Shown here: in pieces, positions 23,441 to 59,700 of the stretch
How positions within the stretch are numbered: the stretch's first letter is position 1
Layout: each line of letters starts with the position of its first letter
Source: Alitta virens
Taxonomy: Eukaryota > Annelida > Polychaeta > Phyllodocida > Nereididae
Reading direction: 5' to 3'
Length of the DNA: 64,000 nucleotides
Assembly (NCBI GenBank): GCA_932294295.1
Contig: OW028576.1
Span: 42,052,747-42,116,746 of the forward strand
Translations under genes and position numbers: made by a program
Notes under the pieces: model-generated
Told to the model about the DNA's origin: nothing
The model's database searches: none
What the model saw: only the letters and a program-made list of their open reading frames with translations

Positions 23441-24560
23441 TCAAAAAAAGAATAGATACCAGGTGTTGTGTGTAGAATGCCAGCAGCACTAGGCATACAA
23501 TGTAAACACTTAAATACAGTATTATGGCTACCGCCTCATTGAGACCAGTGTTTGTGCCTTGTATAGTCCATTCCTTACTCAGATTTAAAAAAATTTATTT
23601 ATCTCTTGTATAAATATAAATTCTACACATTTTCCTAAACAATTCAGTCTTTATTTGACGCAAATCAGACGAATATTACAGGAGCAGCAGCCTTTTAAAA
23701 TATATATAATAGCGTAGGCAACCCCTTCCATGATTACGCTGGCTACACTGCTGCTGAATATCCTGTCCATATTTGTTTTCAATTTGGTTGCCATGGATAC
23801 CAGTTTTCAAATGAACTTATTATAGGAGCAAGAGTTTCCATAGCAACACACACAAAAATGAAGGAACTTTCAGTGATGCTTCTTTTCTGAGAGGGTTTCT
23901 CCTAAGGTGTCTTGAAATACCAAAGAAACTGACAAAACGAGTACAGATTACAAAAAGTACAGAAAATTATCCAATTCGATGATACCAAATTTGAGGAGGT
24001 GTGGATCGGTGCAAACAGAAATCCCAATTTTGAGGGGCTGGCCCCCTGACTAGTAATGCTGGCATTAACATTACGAGCTATTAATATGAGCGAAGCTCGT
24101 CACGGCCGTATGCCGTGAGCAAAGCTCACTTCCCGTAGACGAGTGGCTACACAGTGGACAAGCCAACCGGAACTGGATTAAAATTGATTTCACCTATTAT
24201 CATCGTTTTCATCGCATCATTGGCCAATCACAGCGCCTGTTACTTTGATTTCACCTATTATCGACGTTTTTATCGCATATTATTGGCCAATCACAGCGCC
24301 TGTTACACTCAATATAGTTATTCAGAACGAGACTACATCATCACGTCATAACAACGTCGTCGGTTCAACAGTTGCGATGTCCATAATTTTGTAACGAGTA
24401 CACATCCAGTTTCAAACTTGAAGAAAACTTGTTTCTTTTACTGTAACAATTCTGACAGTGCTAGAAAGTGTTTTATGAAAAAAGAACCCACCAGCTATGA
24501 CAAATTCTTGAATCGATGACATTCGTGAGCCACTCCAAACATTTTCGCGATGACGTTTTA

Positions 24561-24606
24561 TCACACCAGGGGGCAGTTAAGCGATCGCAGCGCCCCCTGG
24601 CGGCAG
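24561..24606. promoter_or_regulatory. Pair of opposed CTCF-like motifs
   Basis: 'CACCAGGGGGCAG' at 24563-24575 faces 'GCGCCCCCTGGCGG' at 24590-24603 (reverse complement CCGCCAGGGGGCGC, close to the bilaterian CTCF core). They lie just outside the outer end of the giant inverted repeat, around a small palindrome 'gcgatcgc'. Binding is not shown. Confidence 0.4.
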
Positions 24607-25560
24607 AGAAACGCATTACAATTCTCTGACTTCTTTTGCCTCTGAACTTGTTATCTATTGTCCGATTTTGAAAATTTTAAACCTACATGGAGTCTATTTA
24701 AACGATTGTAACATGTATAGCTGCACTGTCTGTCAAAGTGCAATTTGCTAAGACTAATCAAATAGTTGAAAATAAACCTTTCTTATTCAGGGCATACCAA
24801 ATTTGTGTGTTAACTAATGATTTTATCAGACATTAATTACTAAAAAAAATAAATGACACATTGAGAGAAAATCCAGACTAAAACATTGTTCACATAGTGA
24901 GTTTTGATGGCATGAAAAACTAATATTTAAATTATTTATTGTAAATTGAGACTAAATTGTTGTGCAAAAGTGAGTAGGCCTATATAATGGTGAAAAATAT
25001 CATGAGACAAGAAGGCAGCATTGGTATATATAATTACTTGAATGTGCTAAATCTGGAGACACAGCAACTTCAAGTTTTCATAAACATTGACAGCTACATA
25101 TTATCCAATTTCGGCATTTTTGTCTTCCTTAAGTGATAATGAACAAACTGAATCGATGACCATAGGTCAAAGTGGCTGGGTTAGTTGTGTGCCACTACAT
25201 GCGAGTTGTTCATAATGAGTTTCAGGGACCCTCGGGTGTCGAGCGTCACGAGCAGACACAGCAGCTATGTCATGCACAGTCGAGATCTAAAGACCTGGTT
25301 GATGTCCACCATGTTGGATGAACGACGTCAGGTTTTGTACAGGAGACAAAATTTCAGATGGGCAGCACAAAAATGCTTTCATTGAAGGCATCATGTTTGT
25401 TCAGGACACCTGATTACCATTTCCCTTCGATGAATCTGACTAGACCTTTTTCTTTTTTAAATTTCTTTCCCTTCGTTTTTTTTTCTTTTTAAATTTGATG
25501 AGATTCACAGGCCTTGTAGAACTGAACCATTTAAGAAATTCTCATATTCCATAAATAAAG
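24607..25560. other. Intergenic, nothing recognised
   Basis: AT-rich, without convincing ORFs. The 66-codon ORF at 25185-25385 shows no motif. Confidence 0.4.
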
Positions 25561-25561
25561 C

Positions 25562-25781
25562 ATACACTCGGCGACAGTGAATTTCGCCACAACATTGAGA
25601 TTCGCCACCCCCCTAAAACATGATTATACACATTGCAAGGTCTTGATTTGCTAGAAAAGTAATTGTTTATCTCATTGTCAGTGTTCTAACACGGCGGCAG
25701 CCATCTTAAAGGTGTTAATTTTAGTTTTAGGGGGGTGGCGAATCTCGCTGTCGTGGCGAAATTCAGTGTCGCTGAGTGTAT
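25562..25781. mobile_element. TA-flanked MITE with ~55 bp inverted ends
   Basis: The left end 'cactcggcgacagtgaattt' is inverted at the right end. Both arms continue through 'cgccac...gagattcgccacccccctaaaa', and both are bounded by TA. TA target duplications and long inverted ends point to a Tc1/mariner/pogo-derived non-autonomous element. Confidence 0.85.
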
Positions 25782-28700
25782 TTGAGCAAACAGGTAATGT
25801 AACTGTAAAATCACTTCTATTTACGTTATAATTTTCTCAACTAAGCAACCAAGTTCTTCTGACAATTGTTTATTGGTATATATATACACCTGTATTATAA
25901 TTTTCCTTTAATTTCTTCTTATCAGGTTTAGGTACTTGACGGTTGTTTTGCCAACATGCGCAGAAGAAATCCGACACTATTCTGCAGAAGGAAACCATAA
26001 CATAACTGTGATATTACCAAAACTTATTAAATATTCCTTCATGTATTCCTCACCATAACAACCTTCATTTAATATTATATTGCCTTATTTGGTAGTAAGT
26101 ATCTAGCCCATTCCATAAACAACACAAACAAAAGATTGTAACTACATGTAATCTTTTTTATTTTACACCACGAAACAATTCAATATGAGTGAAGCATTCT
26201 CTCAACAAACTCCAGGCATGTAATAAGAGTTTCTATAGGTCAGTTTCAGACATGTGACGTCACAAACTGAGAACTAACAGGCTATCTGATTGGATGGCAA
26301 ATTCAAGATGGTGCTTAAACCCTTTTATACACAGAACTATGTACGTTTAAATAATAAGAATTAATTCACAAAATTGACAAAGCGGGCTTAAAAAGTCATC
26401 ACATATCATCCATCCCATCAGATGGCCATCGTTTATAAAATGAAACCTCGCATTATTCGACGATACCGATCGTCCTTGCAATTGCACAAGATTTCTGGCA
26501 TAACACAAAAAAATAATGAAATTACAGAAATACAGAGAATGACATCAACTAACTTACACGTTGCCGTGGTAACAATTTGACACATTGATGCCATGGCAAC
26601 TGGCAAATTCTGGTATACTCCTAACATTCTGAACAACAACAAATAAACAATTTGTTAACGGGTAAAAACAAATATTTAATTGCGTGTGCGGGCTTTTTCT
26701 AAAATTCCCCATCAAGTCGTGAAGTAGTGTAGTCTATTACAGTAATAATCGTTTAACGGCAGATTATTCATTTTCATGATCACAAGCAATTGATGTGAGG
26801 ACCCCGGATATTCACAAACATCGAACTTGGAAATTTTACACATTTTTCTCACATTATAGGCAAGACTGCAGTCCTAATCACACACAGTAAATTTACGAAA
26901 AGCAGCCAAAAGCAGACAAAAATGTGACGGGGTGAACTATCAACATAAAAAACATTACTATTATTCAATACATAAAAATATATCGGCACACAAACAGGTC
27001 TCTGTGCAACACTGCACTGAGACAACGTACTGAGGTTCAAATTTTTATATTAATTGTATACATGCTATTTACAATACAATGTACATACAAAATTTTCCAT
27101 AACATACAGAAATGGGAAATTAGTAGTTTTAAAACCGAGAGAAAATCACGAAAGATTTGTGGGCAGTTTAATTCTACGAACATGCCGCTAACTTCGTACT
27201 TTGTGGGGGTAACTTCAACTTGCGGAAAAGGGGTTTTTCAAAATGAAGTTATCTCACGTTAAAGTATATGAATTTTAAATTGTGGCAGGATATATGTAAA
27301 TAACATCAGTAATTAATTTTTATATGATAAAAGGAGATATTTTCTGAATTCAAACATTACCAATATTTCTGATTGACGCCTACAGCAAGTCTGCCAAGTT
27401 AAAGCTCTACACTAAGCTTAAATAACTTGCGCGATTGTCTCGAAATTTTTCCACAACCGATCGACTGGTAAATCTATCATTTACAATTTGATTTACAATT
27501 CCAACTGTACTGTACACTGAGTTTGACACACCCTTGAATTTACCACATGGCAGCAACAGAAATACCACACCCCAGTGTTAATAGTTTGAATTTAATGGTG
27601 CAAAGCTTTGTATTTTCAATTTTATCACCTCAAGCTTCAGTTTTGATTTAATCATATACAAGTGTTTTGCATTACTGGAGTGAGGTACTGTGAGTTTATT
27701 AATCAGACAAATGAGTTTTAACAGTATTTTTAAGTATAAAATAAGTGTTTAAGTAATGCTTAAGGGAGATTTTAATAGCGCCACATTCATAAAAAGGGCA
27801 TTGATTTGAAAGTAAGGAAAATATACTGAAGGAAAGGTATGGGACTAAATAATTCAACAATTATTCAATTACCGGTGCTACGTGCATGTACACCTTCATA
27901 TATTCACAGGGAGAGTTTGATACAGTCACAATTTCACGTTATCAGTCAAAAGGCATAGAACTCAAGAGAGAGCTTTCGCGAGGCGTTTGACATCACATGG
28001 TAATCCAGATAGAGAGCACATGCAGTCGTTACAAGCAGAGTCGTTTAATCGATCTCACAACTTTGAATCACTCTAACAAATATCTCATATGACTCGCACA
28101 TACTATGATGGCCCCAGTTGTAGTGTTAGTAGATCCAGTATGTGACATTTTAACTGAGCAAAGTAGCACGGGGCACATTAAGGTCGCAGGCGATACATAC
28201 TTATGTACTTTATACACTGTCAAACACTCGTCACCGACCTATAAACGATCTAGAAATCAGAGCAAAGAAGAGTCGATGCACTGCAAGAGGAGTGCACTTC
28301 CAGCCTCCCAATAAAATTATATATGGTACATTCATGGTACATTCATTTGTACATAATTTATAATACATTAAGTTATGGTACAAGCATTAACGATATCTAC
28401 CGGTCAGTTGCGGTCTCTATCAAACTAACAGATCGCTCCATGACCATAGACACATTATGATTATGATACAAGGTTTTCTTTTTAAAGAGCCGCGCGAGAA
28501 ATCATCCACAGGTTTCTTTTGAACATTAAAACAATACATCTCTCCACACCACCCATGTTGTTCTGTAGTTTACCAACTAATTTCCTACTGAGGATAGAGT
28601 CAAAAGCTCCGAGAAAGTCACATAAGCTCCAAGAAAGTCAGCTAACAGATTTCGCACTGTGCATGCATCACAATTTTTTTATTCGTGGAAATACTTTCTT

Positions 28701-30933
28701 TGAGTCGGGACAGCAGACCCAAGAAGACAAAGGATTAAGTTTACACAGGAAGTTCTATAATTTATCTGTATTAAAATTGGTTGCGCATGGAGATAGATGT
28801 GTGAAAGTGTGTGATTAAAAAGGCATTTCGTTTCGACAGCTATCTTTTTAAGGTACAATAAATATGGCCCTACAAATCTACAGGAGCTACTTATCAGGCT
28901 AGCCAATGCCATGGGCAGTCACTATTGACTAAGGAATTTCTCTAAGATTACGATCAATAAATAACTCTAGTCTATCTTGACTGTTTAACAGTCTTTGACG
29001 GTTGTTGGGATTTTTACATTATTGACAAGACGTAAAGAGCTATCTTTAATGCTATCGTTTGTGCAAAAAGCGAATTAGCATTTAGCACTAGAGGGCGTTT
29101 CAGGCATGTTCTCACTAACTATAGAGGGTAGCACTTGTACATTCTAATCACGCATTTGCTAATTTCAACTTATATTCAAGGTCTTGTGTTATGTACACTA
29201 TATAAAGATGACAATTCACTTTTAAACTTTCAAAAATCACAAACTAAGACAAACTACAAACGAAAGCCTGACACAAAAACTAGGACATATTTGGGTAGCT
29301 ATCATTGAAATTAACGGCTATGTAGTTATTATGTCGTGAAATATGACCTCAACTACTCGCAGAAGTTCATGCGTGTTAAACAACAGATCAAAACAAGCGA
29401 AGTGAACACCATAATGCAATAAAATATATTAGACCATCTCAATTTAACTCCTGAATATCGCCCGCGAATCACAGTGACATATACCCTTATTTCAGTGACT
29501 CACACACCATGGTGTACACAATATGTGAATTTACATGGAAACGTTTACACTTCATAGTATACCACACATACAGACTACTCCTATACATTCGCCCTTTATT
29601 GTACTGACAATAACACTAAAGAAACCCCTTGTCAAATGTAATTAATGTACTATAGATACGTAGAACGCAACTGATCGCATATGCATATCACAACTATCTT
29701 GAAAAACAATCACGAAATATCCATCAAGCCACTGTGTGCAGAAAAAGCTAAGTTAACAATATTACCAAACACTTATCATATATGAATTTCATTGCAAAAA
29801 CAAACTTTTGATACTATTTATACAAGACTTGGTAGAGTAGTGAGAACGAGAGCTTATTCCTGAAATATTCGACTGAATTTCTACTTTCTTCCTATTTGAA
29901 GTCCATCCTTTGTATTTTGTGTTCATATTACTTTACTTCTTAACACACAATTTGGCGCCTAAATTCACACAATGCTGGCTTGATTCTCTCTAGTATCACA
30001 TGACATACGTACAGTGTCTCCGTCTTGTGTTTATAGAGCACAAACAGCAACCCCATCTGGTGTTAAAAGGATTTCTACACAGTTCACAAGGAGGGCAACA
30101 GTTCCTTGAAGATGAATATTACATTTTAATTGCAATTTGGAGCAACTGATGCACCCCAAATTGCATCGCAGCTAGTATATTTTAACCATATTAGATATAA
30201 CAAGTTTTGAAAAGCAATGAAAAAATATATAACAATATTACAGAGCATCAGGAGAAAAGCATTATAAAGAGATGACCCAACGCTGGACATGCTCGTTCGG
30301 AGTAAAATCCATCCATAAAAGAAGACAGATGAGTCCATAACGACCGACTTCAGTTGTCGTCATTTGCAATAAAATCCACGAGAAATTACCATAACGTTCT
30401 TCTAGCAGCGTCTGCGTTCGATTTTTATCCAAATCGGTATGACTGACGTCATCCATATAAGGTTATGGAGCAAAAGTCTTTCACCGACGACTCAAAAACT
30501 AAACGACGTATCACTTATATGTATACACGTCATTATACGCCAATGACCTTTTATATAATAACGAGCCGCCAGTAAAATAAGTTTGACCTTGAACTGACCT
30601 CTGATCTTTGAAAGGTCAAGGACATCCAGATCATCATAACCTTAGGACAACAGAACGTCATAACGTCATGAAAAAACAAATCTACATGGTTACATTTCCT
30701 TTTTGATAGGTGTTAACTGATGTGGACTGGTGTCATTACATCTTGCTAATTGACCTTTGAGAAGGTCACGTAAAGGTCAAAGGTCATGACCCTTGACCTC
30801 AAAATGACCTCGCAAGATGAATATTCAATGGAGACGGTGTTAGCAAAGTACTGAAGGTGGAGAGACTAGTGTCAATCAAATTTTCGTACAAGCAAATGGT
30901 AACCGAGATCCTTGTCGTTTCTTCGTCTTTATC
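25782..30933. other. GSK3 3' flank / possible long 3'UTR
   Basis: No second gene is recognisable. Part of it is probably GSK3 3'UTR. A minus-strand AATAAA at 29600-29595 is one possible polyadenylation signal, about 1.3 kb after the stop; others lie further on (e.g. 28681-28676). The ORFs in this interval are short and featureless. Confidence 0.45.
30565..30820. promoter_or_regulatory. Cluster of AGGTCA nuclear-receptor half-sites
   Basis: At least ten AGGTCA/TGACCT words fall within ~250 bp. They include 'aaaggtcaaaggtcatgacc' at about 30773-30792, which contains AGGTCAAAGGTCA, a DR1 arrangement. This lies just downstream of the GSK3 stop codon. It may be a regulatory cluster or a decayed tandem repeat of a TGACCT word. 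Confidence 0.4.
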
Positions 30934-55583
<24,650 letters not shown>

Positions 55584-56100
55584 AATGTTTAAAAGATCAC
55601 TCTTGAGTAATTTTGCGCAGAATTTCTCCAAAAATTCTGCTCACATTTCAGCCGAGTGTAGATTCCTCACTCAGTGGAATATTACCCAAACGATGTTGAA
55701 AACTATTCGATTTCGGTAGCTTCCCAAAGTCATAAATTCGCTTTGAGCCTGTCTCTAAGGACTATAAGTGTCCGGCTTTTGTCCGGACAAGAAATGTTGG
55801 GGATCGGATAAGCTGGAGGCCTAATCCAAGGCATCTAAAACTGTGAATTTTCCAGTTGATCACAATGTCGTTTCTAATGGCTGTTCACTTCTACAATGAC
55901 GAGTAATCCATAATCGGCCGAAACTTCGGAATCAATCGTAGCCAATCAGCGGCCAGGATTTCACTGCCGGAACCAGCCGAACGCCCTTCGGCCTTTTCCG
56001 GCAAGGCGTGATACTCAAAAGCCGGTGACGTCATCGAAAAGTGAGCAATGATGGCGGCCTAGTGCGAAATCGTCCGCGCGATTTGTGTTGAGGAAACTTT
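55584..56100. promoter_or_regulatory. Bidirectional promoter of GSK3 and the SNAPC2-like gene
   Basis: A GC-richer interval between two diverging genes. It contains a palindrome TTGTCCGGACAA (55779-55790), inverted ETS-like arms TGCCGGAA...TTCCGGCA (about 55968-56012), a perfect CRE TGACGTCA (56026-56033), and ATGGCGGC (56050-56057, YY1-like). ETS, CRE and YY1 sites are common in TATA-less bidirectional promoters. The exact start sites are not visible. Confidence 0.6.
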
Positions 56101-56531
56101 CATGCCATTTACAACTGTAAGGAAAAAGTTCATCGACCTTTGAACCTGACAACCGAAGGTGACATTGCCAGTATCTGTCTGTTCCTTGTCATCATCATGA
56201 TTGTGCTTGCCTATGCTTCAATCCTTCCAAAAACCTTTTTCTGCTCTTAAAATTGGTGCAATGAAGTTTATCGTGCGTCAAAATCTCATGCCTGATCTGT
56301 ACAGTTCAGCTTCAGTACGAGTTGTCAGTTACCTCTGACTATTGCATGAATCACTTGGAAAAAAAGTCACTTAGGCCTGTACAATGACTACATGTCTTGC
56401 TGACATTGTCAATTCTTTAAAAGCTAAAGAAACAAAAACATTTAGCCTCTATTCCACTGAGGTCTTCCAAGTTTCGGATTACTGGAAATTTATATAAACT
56501 GATACATTAACTGTTTGTTTTATTTTTTAAG

Positions 56532-56751
56532 ATGGAATAATGAGTGACAATAAGAATAAAGATAATCAGCCTCAGGGGAGCAGTCCGCTAAAGAAAAAGC
56601 GATTGGTTAAATGGGCTTGCTTAGAACCTTCGCGGAGGAGTAGACGGGAAAGAAAGGCTATCAACAAACTTGAAGTTGATCCTGATGAAAAAGAGGGCAC
56701 CAGAGCAATTACTGACAAAGATAAACGAGTGATATTGAATACTCTGCTAAG
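56532..56751 (+). CDS. SNAPC2: SNAPC2-like first coding exon
   Basis: The acceptor 'ttttttaag' precedes 56532. The exon opens ATGGAATAATGAG: an upstream ATG-GAA-TAA whose stop overlaps the main ATG (56540). It encodes 70 residues, basic (LKKKRLVKW, RRSRRERK), then the start of the SANT-like helix block. The donor is AAG|GTAAAG at 56751/56752. An upstream non-coding exon probably ends near 56115 (ACT|GTAAGG). Confidence 0.8.
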
Positions 56752-59700
56752 GTAAAGGCTCCTTCTTTTTTTTTTTTAGTGTGTCATTAATTTGAGAAAC
56801 ATAATTAAGACAGATTTTTTTTTTCCTATCATATTTCAGCTAAAAAAACTTGTATGTCTTAATAGGCTAGCAATTAGTGAAAATAGAGGGAAAAATACCT
56901 ATTAAACCAGTCAACTTTGTCTTTTCAATTAATTGCAATTAGATGAGAAGTCCACTGGATGAATTGCTTCCTTAGTATAAGTAATTCAATTGCTATTTAA
57001 ACAGCTAAGGACCCCCCCCCCCCTTTCCTTAATTGATTGCAATTGTAATGTGAGAATATCTCAGGATAGTACAACATCAAAGTATTTTGTCAGCTTCAAA
57101 CATATCTTTCATGTTTAAACAAATTTATGTTGTTTCTTTTTTCTTCTTCAGGTGTGATACTCTTGACATAGATGCCTTATGCGCAGCTCTTCCTTCAAAG
57201 TCTAGATATGATGTAAGTTTTAGGAGCAATTTATTTATTATTAAGGCCATACATATTTGATCTCTAGCTTCTCTGATCCTCTCATAGCAATTTCTTATTG
57301 GTCAGTTAGACGAACATTGATGTTTTATATTTATTCATTTAAATCCCTGTTTCATGCCGTTTCCTTTTCTTGAAAATATAAAAGACATGCACAGAATGGG
57401 CCTAATATCTGTATTTAAATTAATTGGACTTTTTCCATTTTATTTGAATTTTGGTGTTTAGTGCAGTATAGCGGACCCAAATCTATGCCCATATTTAGCG
57501 TCCATTAAAACTTAAGTTTTATCAAATATTTCACAAGATTGAAGTTCTAGCACAATTAAAGTAGCGGGGGTTTGGGGGCGGAGCCCCCTAGAAAAAGCAA
57601 AAATAAACTCTGTCTTTACCGTGAATATGAAAACCGCCGTCATAACTAAATTAGTTTGTGACGTCATAAAGAGATTTCAGGCCTTTTTACGCCATAGGCC
57701 TGGCAATGAGGCTCGTGAAATAGGTTAAATATGGTCATAAATCTGGGTCCGCTATACTGCACTTTTTCCGAATTATGTAGTGGCTATTTATGCTGTGCAG
57801 TCTAGTACACTCTGTATTCTCTGGATATTTTTTGAAGGTGCCCGGCCACACACATATCTCTCAGAATTGATTCTTGTCAGTACAGAATCGATGCATTAAA
57901 TCGCCGGCCTTTAGCGACGATTGTCAGTGAATCATCCCAACCCTAGCATGTAATGTTGCATCTTTTGCTCAATTTTCAGATCACCGCATATATTGCCTAC
58001 CAGGAGAGTCTTGCTCGAAAGCATCGACCAGGTATGTACAAGTTACAGTAAACCTTATTTGAGTAAAGTTCAAATTGACCACCTAATATAGTTTTGGTTA
58101 ATCAAAGTATTGACCAATGCAAAGACATGTTTAAGATTCAACTGAGACAAAGTTGACTAGTGCAAGGATTACCAAACGAAGCTTAGAATTTATGCTTTAG
58201 AAAGTAGCAGACTCCATTTATAAATAACAATAAATGGAAAAAGTGCAGTATAGTGGACCCAAATTATTGATCATATTTAGCGAGCCTCGTTGCCAGGCCT
58301 ATGGCATAAAATGCTTGAATTCAATGAGTGACATCACAAACTAACGGCGGCCGTGTATCAAGTGTATCATAGTTTATTTTGCTTTTTCTTGAGGGCTGCT
58401 GCCCCGTAATGCCTGCTACTCTAGATAAATGTATTCTTATTGTGTGCCAGAACAAATTTTGTCAAAAATAGTGATTATTTTCATGTTTCATGGATGCCAA
58501 ATATGGTCAATAATTTGGGTCCGCTATATGTACTGCACTAAACCCTAATAAATTATTAAAAACATTTTATAGCACCTGTTTCAAGAATGATTTCTGCTCA
58601 CTGGTGTTTTTGCCATACACTGACATTTTGAAAAAACCACAGAAAAAAGATTTTGTTTTTTGAAAAACCTCTGTGTATTTCCAGAGCTCTTTTTTGACCT
58701 GATTTAAATGTGTTATGGAAAACTCTTCATTTTCAGAAGTACAGGAAAAGACCGCACAAGAAGCAGCACCAATGCAAGTATGTAACTTTTTAAATTGCCT
58801 TTTTCATAAAATTGTTATTAATTGCATAAATACTTGTGATGCTGGACAAAAGATTATATTAATAACTGTTTATGTAATTTTTTCAGAAATGGTTGAAATT
58901 ACTGACGACAAATAGCCCTTATGTTGCGTGTGATCATTCCTATTTACTTGGAGATGTAAGTGGAATTACTTCCTAATTTTAATTTGTAAAAATTCTAAAA
59001 GTTTTTGAATGACATGCTTGTCATGCATGACATCAGCTGTAGTTTGCTGATGTGAGGGAAGGATAGATGCTCTATGATTTTAATGAATGTTTTGTTTTCT
59101 GCGTTTGGAGAACCCTTTTCTTTCTTTTTCTTTCTATTTTTTTTTTCCTTGTTCCATTTCCTACTTTAAAATATGTACAGTGGTTCTCAAAGGTTTGAAC
59201 GTACCTCAGTATTTTAAATTTCATTCAATAAAAAATGTGATCTCTAAAATAATACTTTTGGTATTATCAAAATTTGTCATATTTATGACAGGCTTTTGGT
59301 GCGCATTTGTTATGTAATTTGTCTGATGCTAGGAACAGCCAGTTTGCTTGACTTTCTTTCCATTTATTTCCATTTACATAGTAGGGTCATAAAATTGTCG
59401 AAAGTTCGCACACCCCTTACACAGTGCTATTCTAATGAGAGATGGGGTATGTCAACTTTCGATACATTTATGACCCCAATGTAAAATAACTGCAGGTAAA
59501 CTCCTTAAATGTTTTTAATGTTCTTTCGAACAGGTGTTAGCTGTATGCAGCGCACTGGAGCCTCATTTTACGTCTTCTGCTTCAAGAATTCCCAAATACG
59601 ACTCGCTCTACAATTACTTGCGTGCCTTGCTGAGATGCGAGCCTTTGCCGAAGCTTTTGGCTACAGGTGCCGTTATATTTTACCATTATATTTCTACGTT

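Larger units (their letters stand above)
19961..24545. repeat. Giant inverted repeat (arms 1.39 and 1.16 kb)
   Basis: 19961-21349 is the reverse complement of 23387-24545, with a 2037 bp spacer. The arms begin at 'aaaatgtttggagtggctc' (outer end) and finish at 'ggctggaagcagaaat' (inner end). They match closely throughout. The main exception is ~285 bp around 20530-20815 that the right arm lacks, between 'gtcagtttctt' and 'ggtattt'. The spacer is the paralogous segment copy B. No transposase was found. This may be a large foldback element or an inverted duplication. Confidence 0.9.
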
